NCBI GenBank assembly: GCA_905183005.1
Contig: CAJJDO010000120.1
Location: forward strand, 199,931 to 263,930
Origin: Paramecium pentaurelia
Taxonomy: Eukaryota > Ciliophora > Oligohymenophorea > Peniculida > Parameciidae
Reading direction: 5' to 3'
DNA: 64,000 bases
The notes beneath the pieces were generated by a model, which saw only the letters and a program-made list of their open reading frames with translations, ran no database searches and had not been told where the DNA came from. Each line of letters starts with the position of its first letter. Position 1 is the stretch's first letter. The position numbers were made by a program, and so were the translations under genes. Positions 50,116 to 61,901 of this stretch are shown in pieces.

Positions 50116-52838
50116 ATGCAATTAAATTGGAAATTAATTTAGTTCTATTCAACAAACACTATCAATGTTGTTATTGGATTGCTTTTATATTTATATGATG
50201 TTAGTTAAATATTTTCACTTGTACTACTTATATTGAACGGAATGATATTATTAATCAGTATATTGATCATTCATAAACAAAAAAAAATAATTCCAAAAAT
50301 ATATTTTCAATTGTTTATGAATCTTACTCTTAGTGTTCATATATCATATTGCTGTTTTTTAGATAAGGATTTAGCTAGAATAACATATATTTTATTGAAA
50401 GCATTAGAAATATAAATGGTCAAAAAATAATCAATAATAAAATCCATAATATTGCATCTTGCTTACAACATTTTATTATTTATATTGTTCATAATTCATT
50501 AAGAAAATACAATCTCATATATTGTCACTGTGTATTGCACTATCTTATTGGTTAAGTTAAAATACTCTTCAATAATTTAAGAAAATTAAGAATTCGAATT
50601 ACCTGTATAAATTACAAAACCCACATAAAGAAATTCAGAAATTATCAATTTAATATAAGATTCAATTAGTAATTCTTGGTTGATTCGATTATAAAATATA
50701 CCAGTAGGTATTATGATAGTAAATAAGAATAATCTTTAAATTATGTTTTAAAATCAATCTCTACTTTAAATGTTTGATGGTATAAAAGACATACCTAAAT
50801 TTTTAATGTATGAATTATAATTCAAACTTTAAATAAAAAGAAAAAGAAAATAAGTTAAAGAAACAAGTATTAAATTACCTAAACAATCTCCTCAATAATA
50901 AAATAGTATTCCATAATTTTTTAGTTGCAATAAAATGCCTAGTTTTTAAAAACTTCCAAATACTTTAAATGAAATATTATTGGAATTATAAAATGGAAAT
51001 TTAGATTAATTTTATTCAAAAGAGAACAATTTAGAACTTTTAGCTTAATTATCAAAATCTAAGTATCCCTCTTTTCATGAAGAAGAATATACAAGAAACA
51101 TTTAATGTAAGATATTTTGTGGTTAGAATGATCATGAATATTTGATAATTATGGATGATATATCATTGCAAAGTTATTTATAAAAATTAGAAACAAGAGA
51201 AAAATTCTAAGTCAGAATTATTGATTCCTTCTCTCATGAATTAAGAACTCCTTTAAATAGTGCTAAATTATTTCTAGATGGTCTTATTAATGATCCAAGT
51301 ATCAATGAAAATCATAAATATAATTTTATATATCCTGCTTCAAATGCTTTGAAATTATAAGCATATTTAATTAGGGATATTATAGATTTTATTTAGTTTC
51401 ATTCATAAATTATTAAATATAAATTTGAAGAATTTAATTTTGAAGATATTGTCTAAGAAGTAAATGATATATTTAGACCTATATTGTAAATGAAATATAT
51501 TGGATTACATATTATTGTTAAAAATTCTGTCCCACCTATTATATATTCAGATGTAGATAGAATAATGTAGATCTTAGTTAATTTAATTTCGAATTCAATT
51601 AAATTTTCTGAGAGAGGATTGATTACCATAGAAATCTCATGCTATGAGACAACTTTAACTTTTTGTGTAAAAGATTAAGGTGTTGGTATAGAAAATGATT
51701 AATTACAGAAAATTTAAGAATTCTTAAAATCCTTTAATCAAAACAGAGATTTTTCATGTCATGATGAATGGTAAGGTTTGGGATTACTTGTAAGTTAAAT
51801 GAATTTATTCAAGTTAGCCCCATAAAACAAAACCTAATTGAAAATCAGTTCTAATGGATTAGGTGAAGGTACTTAAGTTACCTTTAAAATTAGGACAACT
51901 CAATCATCAAATACATAAATATTAGGAACTACTATCAAAAGATAGAGTTTAAGAACTGCATATACAGTACCAGATCTTTGTATGGGAATTTAGGGAATTT
52001 TAATTATTAATAATCCTAAATCGGATGATTTGATGCTTGATAAGAAACTTTAATAAATTCCCATTAGACATCATTCATCTATTGCTAATTATTTTCGACC
52101 TTAATAATCTACAGGATTGTTAAATTAGTATGTATAACAAGAAACAGACCTACTTTAAGATGAGGAATCATAAAGAGGAAACCTTTAAGGGAATATAATA
52201 AAATTGAATAACTCAACCAAATAATTTTATAACTTTATATTTAATAAAGAATTAAGGGAAAAGTCAATTAAAAGAAGAAAAAAATCTTCATTTAGTATTT
52301 CAGAAATTGATATATAATCAAAAAAAAGACCAAATACATTAATCTCAAGACTTATTTAAAGAGAAGAACAAGAAATATAAATGGAAGAAAAGTTTGAGAA
52401 TTTATAATTCCCTTGTTAATGTGCAAGAATATTATCTGTAGATGATGATCTATTTAATCAAAAAGCATTATAAGTTATTATTGGATAAATGGGATTTAGA
52501 TTATTAATAGTAATATTCATCTAATTTTTTAGGCATATAATGGTTATTAAGCTGTGGAATTGATTTAAAATACTGAAAAATGTTCTGAATCATGTAAATT
52601 GTTTCACTTTATTTTAATGGATTGTTAGATGCCCATTATGGATGGGTGGACTACTACAAAAGTACTTATGGATCTCATAAGAGATAAGAAGGTTCCAGAT
52701 ATACCAATAATAGGATTGACTGCATTTAATTCAGCAGAAGATATCAGTAGATGCTTTGAAGTTGGTATGAGAGATGTATTGACGAAACCCTTAAATATTA
52801 ACTAACTAAAGCATGTATTAATAAAATTATTTAAATGA
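50116..52838 (+). CDS. Membrane-bound hybrid histidine kinase
   Basis: Two-component sensor with its own receiver, 899 residues after removal of one 23-nt intron (near 52511-52533). The N-terminal ~180 residues hold several membrane spans (VIGLLLYLYDV, LILNGMILLISILIIHK, ILHLAYNILLFILFIIH). A PAS-like linker follows. H-box: DSFSHELRTPLNSAKLF (about 51225-51275) with the phospho-acceptor His. ATPase: N-box QILVNLISNSIKFS, G1 VKDQGVGIE, G2 GLGLLVSQ. C-terminal receiver: ILSVDDDLFNQKAL with the acidic pocket, phospho-acceptor Asp in LMDCQMPIMDGW, Thr in IIGLTAFN and Lys in LTKPLNI. All catalytic positions appear present, so autophosphorylation and intramolecular relay are likely. The signal sensed is unknown. 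ATG 50116; TGA 52836. Confidence 0.9.
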
Positions 52839-53344
52839 TTCATGTATTATTTTATTTACTGCTTATACTAAAGTATCAAATATTTCTCAAAATTTCAATT
52901 ATTATCCTTTAAATTATTATATTATTATGATAATAGTTTTGTAAATATAAGCAAAACTATATTCTTATAAATAGAAGATTTTGAATATTTTATTATTTGA
53001 ATGTAAATTGTAATTTTTTAATTTAGCTTTTTTAATTTTTCTTTTATCATTATTATCTCAAGAATAAAATGTATGAATAGATAGATTTTTGTATTTTTAC
53101 TTGTTTTGATTTTTTAGAATCGATTTTAATCAAAATTTATCTAATTTTTAAATTTATAATTATCATTTAATATAATAACTAAAGATCATTGTATAAAGTT
53201 CTATTTTAATGATATAAATTATTATTTTTCTTTTATTTTTTAGTTTTATTTATTTTTGTATGTGTAGAAGAATAAATTATATTCTTTTCATTTCATTAAA
53301 TAAAGAAAAAGATTTAATTTATTTTGAATTAAAATAAAGTTCAT
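52839..53344. other. Intergenic spacer
   Basis: About 500 nt of AT-rich sequence upstream of the ribosomal protein gene. No coding pattern or RNA gene was seen. Confidence 0.5.
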
Positions 53345-53844
53345 ATGACATTCATCGTGAAAACAAGAAAAGTTCTATTAAATAAACTCTTGAATAGAAG
53401 ATAATTAGTAAGCTGATTTATTAATTAAAAGAGTGTTGAATTGCTCCATCCAAATAAGCCAACTCCATCATAAGAATCAGTTGTCAAAGAATTGGCTAGT
53501 AAGTATAAAGCAGATGAGAGAAATGTTGTTGTCTATGGTCTCAAAACAACATTTGGAGGTAACAGAACCACAGGATTTGCTCTCATTTATGACACTTAAT
53601 AGTAAAAGCAATAATTTAATAATTTAGGTATTTACTTAAATTCGAACCAAAATTCAGATTGAGAAGAAGAGGAATCATTCCTAAAAGAGATGGAAGCAGA
53701 AAGGGTTGGAAAGAAGTTAAATCAAAGTTAAAGAAGACCAGAGGATCAGAAAAAACAAAAATTTATATGTCAAGAAAAACAGACAAGAGAGAAGTCATAA
53801 GAGCTTAAAAGGAAACTTATCTTAAGGGTTTTGTTGGAAAATGA
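53345..53844 (+). CDS. RPS24: 40S ribosomal protein eS24
   Basis: Small-subunit ribosomal protein of 149 residues. ATG 53345 gives MTFIVKTRKVLLNKLLNRRQ, matching the eS24 start (IRTRKFMTNRLLQRKQM). Next come LLHPNKPTPSQESVVKELAS and NVVVYGLKTTFGGNRTTGFA with LIYDT, equivalent to [21 protein letters not shown]. The C-terminal part is strongly basic (KFRLRRRGIIPKRDGSRKG). Two introns, 24 nt ending AAG and 26 nt ending TAG, give an exact reading frame to TGA 53842. Confidence 0.95.
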
Positions 53845-54038
53845 TGAACATAAAATATTAATAGTACATTATAATAATAACAAACTAATAATAATTAGCA
53901 TATTTATCATATTGTATTTATTATGTGATACTGATCCTTTTAACAAGCAACAATATTACTATTATTTATAAGGTAATTAATTCTTTACTCTAATTGTGAT
54001 TTTATATATCAAATTCGTTTTTAATAATTTAATTTATT

Positions 54039-56977
54039 ATGAAATTAGGAGTTCTATTGTTGATTTTCTCAACTCTAGGCATATTTGCAAAAGATGTTAC
54101 AAAAATTCATGATTGGGTACAAAAGAACATTCAATCTCTAGAAAAGTATATATAAGAAACAGATATGACAAGCGATATTTTGTTAGGTGTTTAAAGAAAT
54201 GATAAAGGCATTAAGTAAGTCTTAATCTTAAAATAAGTTTTTAAAATTGGATTCTTTCGACTAATCATAAATAACATATAGAATTGACCGATGGACTAAT
54301 TAAAAAGACAACTGCATTTGGTCCAGAATCTGAATATTTTACAGAAACAACATAAAATTTAGTTTTCTTAGGAACATAAATTAAGGATAAGGAATGGATA
54401 AAGATTTAAATGAAAAAAAATAATGAAGATATTTAAAGAATTGATATGTTTGCTTATGACAATTATCAAGGTGTCAGTTTAATCAATTCTAACAATGAAG
54501 GAACAATCAATAGATTATTAATAGTAGAAAAAAAGAATGAAATTATTTCCTCTTATGAAGAACATGAAAAATCCATAATCTAAATATCAAATTTATCAGA
54601 AGGCTAATCCTTATTCTATATTCTTTACAGTCAAAATTCAGAAGTAGGTGACATTGAAAAGTTATTTAATTACATTGTTAAAAATGTTATTGATCTTGAA
54701 AAAGAACCAGAAATCAGTGCTGATGAATAACCAGTCAACTAAGATGATGGAGAAGAAGAATCTGATCCTAATGATCTAGAAAAATTGAGTAAATCAAAAA
54801 AATAAGGAGAGGGTGAAGAAAATGAAGGAGAAGGTGAAGAATAAGAAAAAAAAGAACAAGAAGTACCAGAAGAAGAAAATCATCAGGAAGTACCAGAAGA
54901 AGATTGCCCTGGGGGAGAGGAAGATGACACTGTTAAGAATAAAGTCGATGTTGATTCAACTACACAATTACCACCTTAGGAAGATCCAAAAAATGTCAAA
55001 ATATAAACAACTGATGCATAACCAGAAGAAACAGTTGAAATAGTAGAAGAATCAGAAGAAGAAGAAATTATTGTTCCACAAAAAACACAATCAGTTGGAG
55101 GTAAATCAAGTTTACCACCAAAAAAGAATCAAGATGGAGATGAGAACAGTGAACCAGAACCTCCTTCTGAGGAATATTAAAATTGTGCAGGAGAAGAGTT
55201 GGATACAGTTAAAAACAAAAGAGACTTGAATGCAAACTTAGAATCCAAACAAGAAAGAGTATTTTAAGCAAAATAAGTTAATATCAACGAAACAGTTCAT
55301 GAAGAAGAAGGTGAAGGAGATGGAAATACAGATGGATAAGGAACCACTTAAGGTGAGGGAAAGACAGATGCAACTGATGAAAAGACAGATGCAACTGATG
55401 GAAAGACTGATGTTACTAATGGAAAAGCTGATACTGATGGAAAGACAGATGCTACTGATGGAAAGACAAATGATACTGATGGAAAGACTGATGCAGCTGA
55501 TGCTACTGATGGAAAGACAGATGCAACTGATGCAACTAATGAAAAGACAGATGCCACTGATGCAACTGATGGAAAGACAGATGCTACTGATGGAAAAACT
55601 GATGTCACTGATGGAAAGACTGATGCAACTGATGGAAAGATAGATGCAACTAATGAAAAGACAGATGCTACTGATGAAAAGAAAGATGCAACTGATGGAA
55701 AGACTGATGTTACTAATGGAAAAGCTGATACTGATGGAAAGACAGATGCTACTGATGGAAAGACAGATGATACTGATGGAAAGACAGATGCAACTAATGA
55801 AAAGACAGATGCTACTGATGAAAAGAAAGATGCAACTGATGGAAAGACAGATGCTACTGATGAAAAGAAAGATGCAACTAATGAAAAGACAGATGCAACT
55901 GATGAAAAGAAAGATGCCACTGATGGAAAGACAGATGCCACTGATGTAAAGACAGATACTACTTATGGAAAAACTGATGCAACTAATGAAAAGACAGATG
56001 CCACTGATGCTACTGATGGAAAGACAGATGCTACTGATGGAAAAACTGATGTCACTGATGGAAAGACTGATGCAACTGATGGAAAGATAGATGCAACTAA
56101 TGAAAAGACAGATGCTACTGATGAAAAGAAAGATGCAACTGATGGAAAGACTGATGTTACTAATGGAAAAGCTGATACTGATGGAAAGACAGATGCTACT
56201 GATGGAAAGACAGATGATACTGATGGAAAGACAGATGCAACTAATGAAAAGACAGATGCTACTGATGAAAAGAAAGATGCAACTGATGGAAAGACAGATG
56301 CTACTGATGAAAAGAAAGATGCAACTAATGAAAAGACAGATGCAACTGATGAAAAGAAAGATGCCACTGATGGAAAGACAGATGCCACTGATGTAAAGAC
56401 AGATACTACTTATGGAAAAACTGATGCAACTAATGAAAAGACAGATGCCACTGATGCTACTGATGGAAAGACAGATGCTACTGATGGAAAAACTGATGTC
56501 ACTGATGGAAAGACTGATGCAACTGATGGAAAGATAGATGCTGGTGATAGTGATTAAGGAAAGACTGGTTCAAATGGGCATACTAATGGAGAAAATCATA
56601 CTGATGATTAAACAAAGATCAAATCTGAAAAATAAGATAATAAATAGGAGTTAGAAGTAAAAATACTAAATAATTCTTAGGAACCATGTGTAATTTTATA
56701 TTCAGAATGTCATTTCACTGGAGATGAATTGAAATTATGTGGTACTCACCCTGTAATTCCTAATGATATGAAAAATTTTAAAGTGAAATCTATAAAAGTT
56801 CCTGAAGGTGTTTAGGTTACATTCTTTAATAAGCCTAATTTTGATGATGAAAAATTACATGCCAAAAATGAAATGGAATGTCTTGAAACACCTTTAAGAT
56901 TAAATTTACTAGAATTGATGAATAATCTAAGAATGCCAAAGCATGTTAATATAAACTCTATATCAGTTACAAATTGA
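54039..56977 (+). CDS. Secreted acidic repeat protein with crystallin-like C-terminus
   Basis: Not a named family. 971 residues after one 23-nt intron. ATG 54039 starts a clear signal peptide (MKLGVLLLIFSTLGIFAKDV). A ~190-residue N-terminal domain follows (FGPESEYFTETTQNLVFLG, DMFAYDNYQGVSLIN). Then a Glu/Asp/Lys-rich tract has two related Cys segments (CPGGEEDDTVKNK and CAGEELDTVKNK). Next is a long array of DATDGKT-type units (about 55360-56546). The C-terminal ~110 residues contain CVILYSECHFTGDELKLCG and IKVPEGVQVTFFNKPNFDDE, resembling a beta-gamma-crystallin-like module. The repeat phase is certain: the other two frames hold TGA or give low-complexity shadows. A secreted, possibly Ca2+-binding, granule or surface protein is an inference from composition and signal peptide. 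Confidence 0.75.
55360..56546 (+). repeat. DATDGKT-type coding repeat array with 447-nt superrepeat
   Basis: Short units encoding D-A/T/V-T-D/N-G/E-K-T/A, mostly 15 nt, are repeated about 80 times. On top of this, sequence from 55525 to about 56541 has a period of exactly 447 nt (149 codons): 55525-55971 recurs from 55972 with about one mismatch, and a third partial copy ends near 56541. The near-perfect identity points to recent in-frame tandem duplication. Long open frames on the other strand and in other phases over this array are repeat shadows. Confidence 0.9.
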
Positions 56978-56999
56978 TATTTAGTTTATATTTACAAAA

Positions 57000-58258
57000 A
57001 TAATTATATAATAAATAGGTTTTCCTTATTTAGGATATAAAAAATTATAATTTCTTTTACTTCTCTCCAAAATTTAATTCACTATATGATGTTTGCTATT
57101 TATACTATTATTTTCTAAATAAATATTGAAATAATATATTGATTTCTAAAGGTTCTTCCTTTTTCAAGTTACTCTGAATAAACATGAAAAATTTATACAT
57201 TTCCTCCTTCAAAACAAATAGAATTCAATTCTCTTCTATAATTTTGTATTTTTTATATTACTAATTCGAATTAAAATTTTTATCTATTACTCTAAGCTTT
57301 ATTAAACATGATAAATTAATTTTTGGAGCATTTTATTTTTCTTTCTTAATCTAAGTTGATGAAAATCCAGCTCCTTTCAAAAATTAAAATATTTTGAAAC
57401 CGTTTTTGCTTCTGGATCCTAGAATTGCGAATTATCTTTAGTTTTGCTCCTTCTATTAAGTTTCTTATGATTTAGTGTCCATAATTTTCATGATTTGTAA
57501 TCTGATTCAACCCTTATTTCGTCAATGTAAATTGTTTCTGTTTTGCTTACTATATATTTGAGTTAATTAACTTCAATAATTTTGAAATTTCAGCTTGAAC
57601 CTATATTCCTTTTATGAAAACTAATAAATGTAAATAAGGGATATTTTTACTTGGCTCTGTTTATTTTTGATATTGTTAAGAAATATTTTCTAATGTTTTT
57701 AAATAAAAATGCAGTTTGATTGTTAATCATAAAAATTTGCTGGATGAACAGAAAATTCTAATAAATTTTACTATTAGCAAATTAAAAAGATTAGAGCTAT
57801 CATTTCAAAATAGTTAAATTTTCGTTATCACTAACAATCTCATGATTTTTTAACCAAGAAAGCATCTATCATAGCAAATATAGATATTTATTCTAATTGA
57901 TATCCATTATGACCTGATAGAGTAAATGGTTCAAGGCTTAACTATTTTGATTATTATTTGAATAATTTATAACAACAATATATAAAATAATTTAAGTTCA
58001 TTGTGATATTGAGACATAAAATAAGTAAATTATTATAATCATATTAATGACACTTCCACTTCCAAATATGAGAACTAAACAATTATTTTCATCCTTAGGT
58101 ATAGGTATTTCTCCATATAGTTAACGTTTTTCAACACTAGTATCAAATAAATAGTCGTTCTCCTCATCTATATGCTAAATTGATATTTATTACATATATT
58201 TATTTAATGAAATAAAATTCTTTTTTGAAGGGAATAAATTATTTGATGATGGAAGCAA
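57000..58258 (-). pseudogene. Decayed protein-coding gene with TGA at Trp-like positions
   Basis: The minus strand carries coding-like exons in changing phase. From the 5' side: LPSSNNLFPSKKNFISLNKY... and QLYGEIPIPKDENNCLVLIF (about 58060-58250), then EPFTLSGHNGYQLEQISIFA (about 57870-57935), a switch at an A6 run, and NHEIVSDNENLTILK. Then one frame contains RVESDYKS-stop-KLWTLNHKK and AKTVSKYFNF-stop-KELDF, with TGA where Trp is expected. Finally comes EPLEINILFQYLFRKQQYKQ in yet another frame. Standard 20-35 nt introns do not join these. A gene that has decayed recently is the best reading; assembly errors would be the alternative. Family unknown. Confidence 0.5.
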
Positions 58259-59330
58259 AAACGTCTTAAAATAAAGTGAAATAATTGAATGAGAAAATTG
58301 AAATCTAGTAAAAGCAGACAAATCATAGAAATATTTTTAGATGATTTATTTTTAATAGAGAAATTCAATTATGATATAGGCATTACCAAACTTGCCAAGA
58401 ATTATTTTTCCAATTGGTTTGGAGATTTAATTATCAAGGAGAGGACTTATATTCAACTCAGATTAAACTGCAAATAATTTTTATATAATTTTGAATGGAA
58501 CAGTTTAGAACTAGCAATAGAGAAGGTTTTCTTAATTTGGGATAGATTAAATTGTTGAATAGTACGATATATTTGATGAAGAATAAAAGATCAACTATCA
58601 AATATAGATAATTGAAATTAAAAAATATTTTGACATTTACGTATGTAAATAAATATAATTTCATGGAAGTTTGGATTAATTTTAGCCAATGATTGCAATT
58701 AACAATTATTAACTTAATTTTTTATAATTTTAAATAGTTGAATGATTAAAGTATAGTTAGAAGTTTTGTTATATTTTCTTGAAAAATTAGAAAGAATCCT
58801 TTATCTTTTAAAAGAATTATATTATATTGATATTACTTTTGAAAGAATATTTTTGTATTCTAGATCATATTTATGTCATTAAAGAAAAGTTATAATCCAA
58901 AACAAAATAAGAACTTCACTTAAAACAGTTTAGGCGAAGTTCAAATTATTGAAATGATTCAATATATTAAACCTAAGATTGAGTTTTTGAATTTCTAACT
59001 CATTTTAATTTTCTGCATTTCATTATGATATATTTATAGAATTATTTTTTTGAAAATAGGTTTATAATTCTTAATGCTCTGATATTTAAAAAATAAAACT
59101 AAATAGTCTTAAAACAAAATTCGTTTTATTATTGGAGAATATTATAAGTACTTAAAGCAACATAAATTTATCATTAAAAAGATTTCGTTTTTGACATTTT
59201 TCAATTCAAGATAAGGTGATTAACTATAAGAAATTATTCATACTTTATATAATAATAATGTTAAAAATAGAGGAAAATGAATATTTATTGAAAATTATTA
59301 TATTATTTTAATCAGTTTATAAATCGTAAT
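58259..59330. other. AT-rich spacer with one doubtful small frame
   Basis: About 1.07 kb. A plus-strand frame from ATG 58289 to TGA 58556 (89 residues, MRKLKSSKSRQIIEIFLDDL...) looks moderately coding-like and includes NYFSNWFGDLIIKERTY, but it has no motif and no clear promoter context. It may be a small gene or part of the neighbouring relic. The rest shows no coding pattern. Confidence 0.35.
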
Positions 59331-61790
59331 ATGCATTCAAGCTCTCCTAGATGGAGAAGTAAAAATTTTGATAATTCTGACCTTGGAGATGAAAGAATTT
59401 TTAGCATTAGAACAGAAAATAATAAATAATCTCTTATAAAGAGAAAATATTAGTTTACTGTTTAATAAATGGATAATGATGAGCAAATTGAAGACATCAA
59501 TTTACTCTTTGACGATAGATAATTAAAAATAATAAATGATTTATCTTTTGTGTAGACAGCAAAGGTTAAAGAGAAAGCTAAGAGAGCATCAATATCTAGG
59601 AAGATGAGTGTTATGATTCAAAAAAAAGAATAAGAAGAAAAATAACCAAGTTGTTCTTACATATAAGTATTCACTCAAGAAGATAAAATAAGAATAGTTT
59701 GGGATATAATTACAATGTTAGTGATCTTTTTGGCTATCTTAATATTACCAGTTGAAATTTCATTTAATGTTGAATCCACTTTTTTAGATGACTTTAATCT
59801 TTTTAGTTTAGCAGTATTTACCCTTGATATATTCATTAATTTTAATACAGCCTTCTAACATAAAGGTTAATATGTGTTTGATCGATCATTGATTGTTTAA
59901 AATTATCTGAAAATGTGGTTTTGGATAGATGTAGGTATCTTTACAGATTAATCATAGTATCTACATTCCCTTTCGATTTAATAGTTGAGGCTGCAACATC
60001 AAGTGTAGTACAAGTAGATGAAGATGAATTAACCTAAGAATAAAGTAAGGTTTAAAAGGATTCCCTTGTCTAAACAATGAAATTATTAAGGATTTTAAAA
60101 TTTTTTCGTTTAATTAAAATCATAAGGTTATTACGTGTATTAAAACTTAAGTAGCTTTTTGCTAAATTAGAAGATTACATAGATATAAGTGGATCAGTTA
60201 TAACAATATACTAATTGCTTAAATTAACTTTTATAATGCTTTTTGTTGCCCATTGGCTAGCTTGCATTTGGCATTTTATAGCTGAATAAGAAAATAGTTC
60301 CAGTGGGTATAGTTGGTTATAAGCAACAGAACTTGCAGAATAATAATGGTATATAAAATATGTGGCATCAGTTTATTGGGCTACGGCTACAATGACTACA
60401 GTAGGTTATGGTGATATTGTTCCAGTAACTTCAGTTGAGAAATTATTTGGTATCATTGTCATGTTATTGGCTTGTTGTGTTTTTGCATATATAATGAATA
60501 GTATTGGAGGTATTTTTGTGAAATTAGATACAAATGAAAAAACTATAAGATTAAAACTTGGATAAGCAAACTAATTTTTGAAATCTAATGAAATACCTAA
60601 AGATTTATAAGCAAGAGTAAGAAAATATTTAGAATATAAATATGAGACAGAATCATCATAAGTAAATGAAAAAGATGCTTTATCAGTTTTATCATCAACT
60701 TTGAAAGATGAAGTATTATAGAATGTAAACACTTCATTAATTAAATAATCAGCTTTATTTAATTCAGGTAAATTTGAGAAGGAGATATTATCCTAATTGC
60801 CATATCTTTTGGAAGAATAAATATATGGACCAGAAGAATGTATATTTATGGAAGGTATTGACCCAATTGAAAAAGAGAATGGCAATAATATATAAGATAG
60901 AAATTTGTATTTTCTAAATTAAGGACAGGTTCTAATTTGTATTTAGAGGACAATTACTTGTTTAAAAATAATTGAAGGAGGAGCTACTTTTGGAGAATTA
61001 GCATTTTTTACAGATAAACCTAGAAGTGCTTCTGCTTATACATTAAATTTTGTATATGTTTAGATTCTTAACAAAAAAAAGTTTTTTGAAAAACTAAAAC
61101 TCAATAATAACTAAAATTAGATATATTTAATGAATAAACATATAGTTGAAATTAATAATGATTATACACCATTAGGATAATGTTGTTTTGCTTGTGGAAA
61201 TAGTTAACATTTTGCTTATGAATGTCCAAAACTTCATTATGTAATAAATCAAGAACAAGGTTTAGAAATAATTAAAGAAGAATAATGTAATCAAGAAAAA
61301 AATTAAAAAATATTTAATAGATAATTTATTCGATAAAATAAAAGAGTTAAGTACAATTCAAGAGCTAATTCTTAATTAACCAATATTGTAGCCGATGAAA
61401 TCAAATTTGTATACAATCATAACCGTGAAGGCGAAGATGAATTTTAAATTTAATCTAATCAGTAAATATATTATTAAGTTCAGATCTAATGGCATAGAAG
61501 AGGAAGAAGAAAATCCTCTCAAAATTAGTGTCAAAGGATAGCTCCCTTATTTTTCAGAAGAAACTGATATTGATAGGATTTGCAGTTTTTCTCTTTTCTT
61601 TCCAAGCTATAACTATGATAAAATTATTTAGTAATATAACTAATTCACTCCAGAGAAAAGAAAAGAGATTATAAAGAGGAACAATTAAACAATTAAAAAA
61701 AATAGAAGTCATAGAGTCAGCCAATCCCATTCAGCAGAAAGAGCTGAATATTTTAAAAAATTAGAAGAAAAGTGCTTTGCCGAGTAATGA
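59331..61790 (+). CDS. Voltage-gated K+ channel with cNMP-binding domain
   Basis: K+ channel of the EAG/CNG superfamily, 804 residues after introns of 23 nt (near 59932) and 22 nt (near 61461). ATG 59331 (MHSSSPRWRSKNFDN). S1 is DIITMLVIFLAILILPVEI, and S4 is strongly charged (LLRILKFFRLIKIIRLLRVL). Filter and flank: ATMTTVGYGDIVPVTS (about 60390-60435). After S6 a C-linker leads to a cNMP domain with LNQGQVLICIQRTIT and an intact-looking phosphate cassette FGELAFFTDKPRSASAY. A CCHC knuckle (61184-61225) follows. The C-terminal end is charged (FTPEKRKEIIKRNNQTIKK). Compared with the first channel, both voltage sensor and nucleotide site look functional here. It probably contributes to repolarisation of the ciliary or somatic membrane. 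Confidence 0.9.
61184..61225 (+). other. Canonical CCHC zinc knuckle in K+ channel tail
   Basis: The residues C-F-A-C-G-N-S-Q-H-F-A-Y-E-C give exactly C-X2-C-X4-H-X4-C, the retroviral/CNBP zinc-knuckle spacing, followed by PKLHYV. It sits about 30 residues after the cNMP domain. Zinc binding is inferred from the pattern. Confidence 0.7.
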
Positions 61791-61901
61791 TTATGTAATT
61801 ATAAATATATTTGCTTATTGCTTGATAGAAAAAGTTCATTATCTGATTTACTTGAATAAATTAATAACTCCTTAATTTATTCTTAATTTTTTTATTATCA
61901 T

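Noticed and set aside
55299..56396. Long open frames on both strands over the repeat array (MERQ/LMKR-type and ASVFPSV-type)
   Set aside because: They are phase shadows of the DATDGKT repeat; the real frame joins the signal peptide to the crystallin-like end.
58289..58558. 89-residue frame MRKLKSSKSRQ...
   Set aside because: It is open but unsupported by motif, intron pattern or neighbours; kept only as a note.
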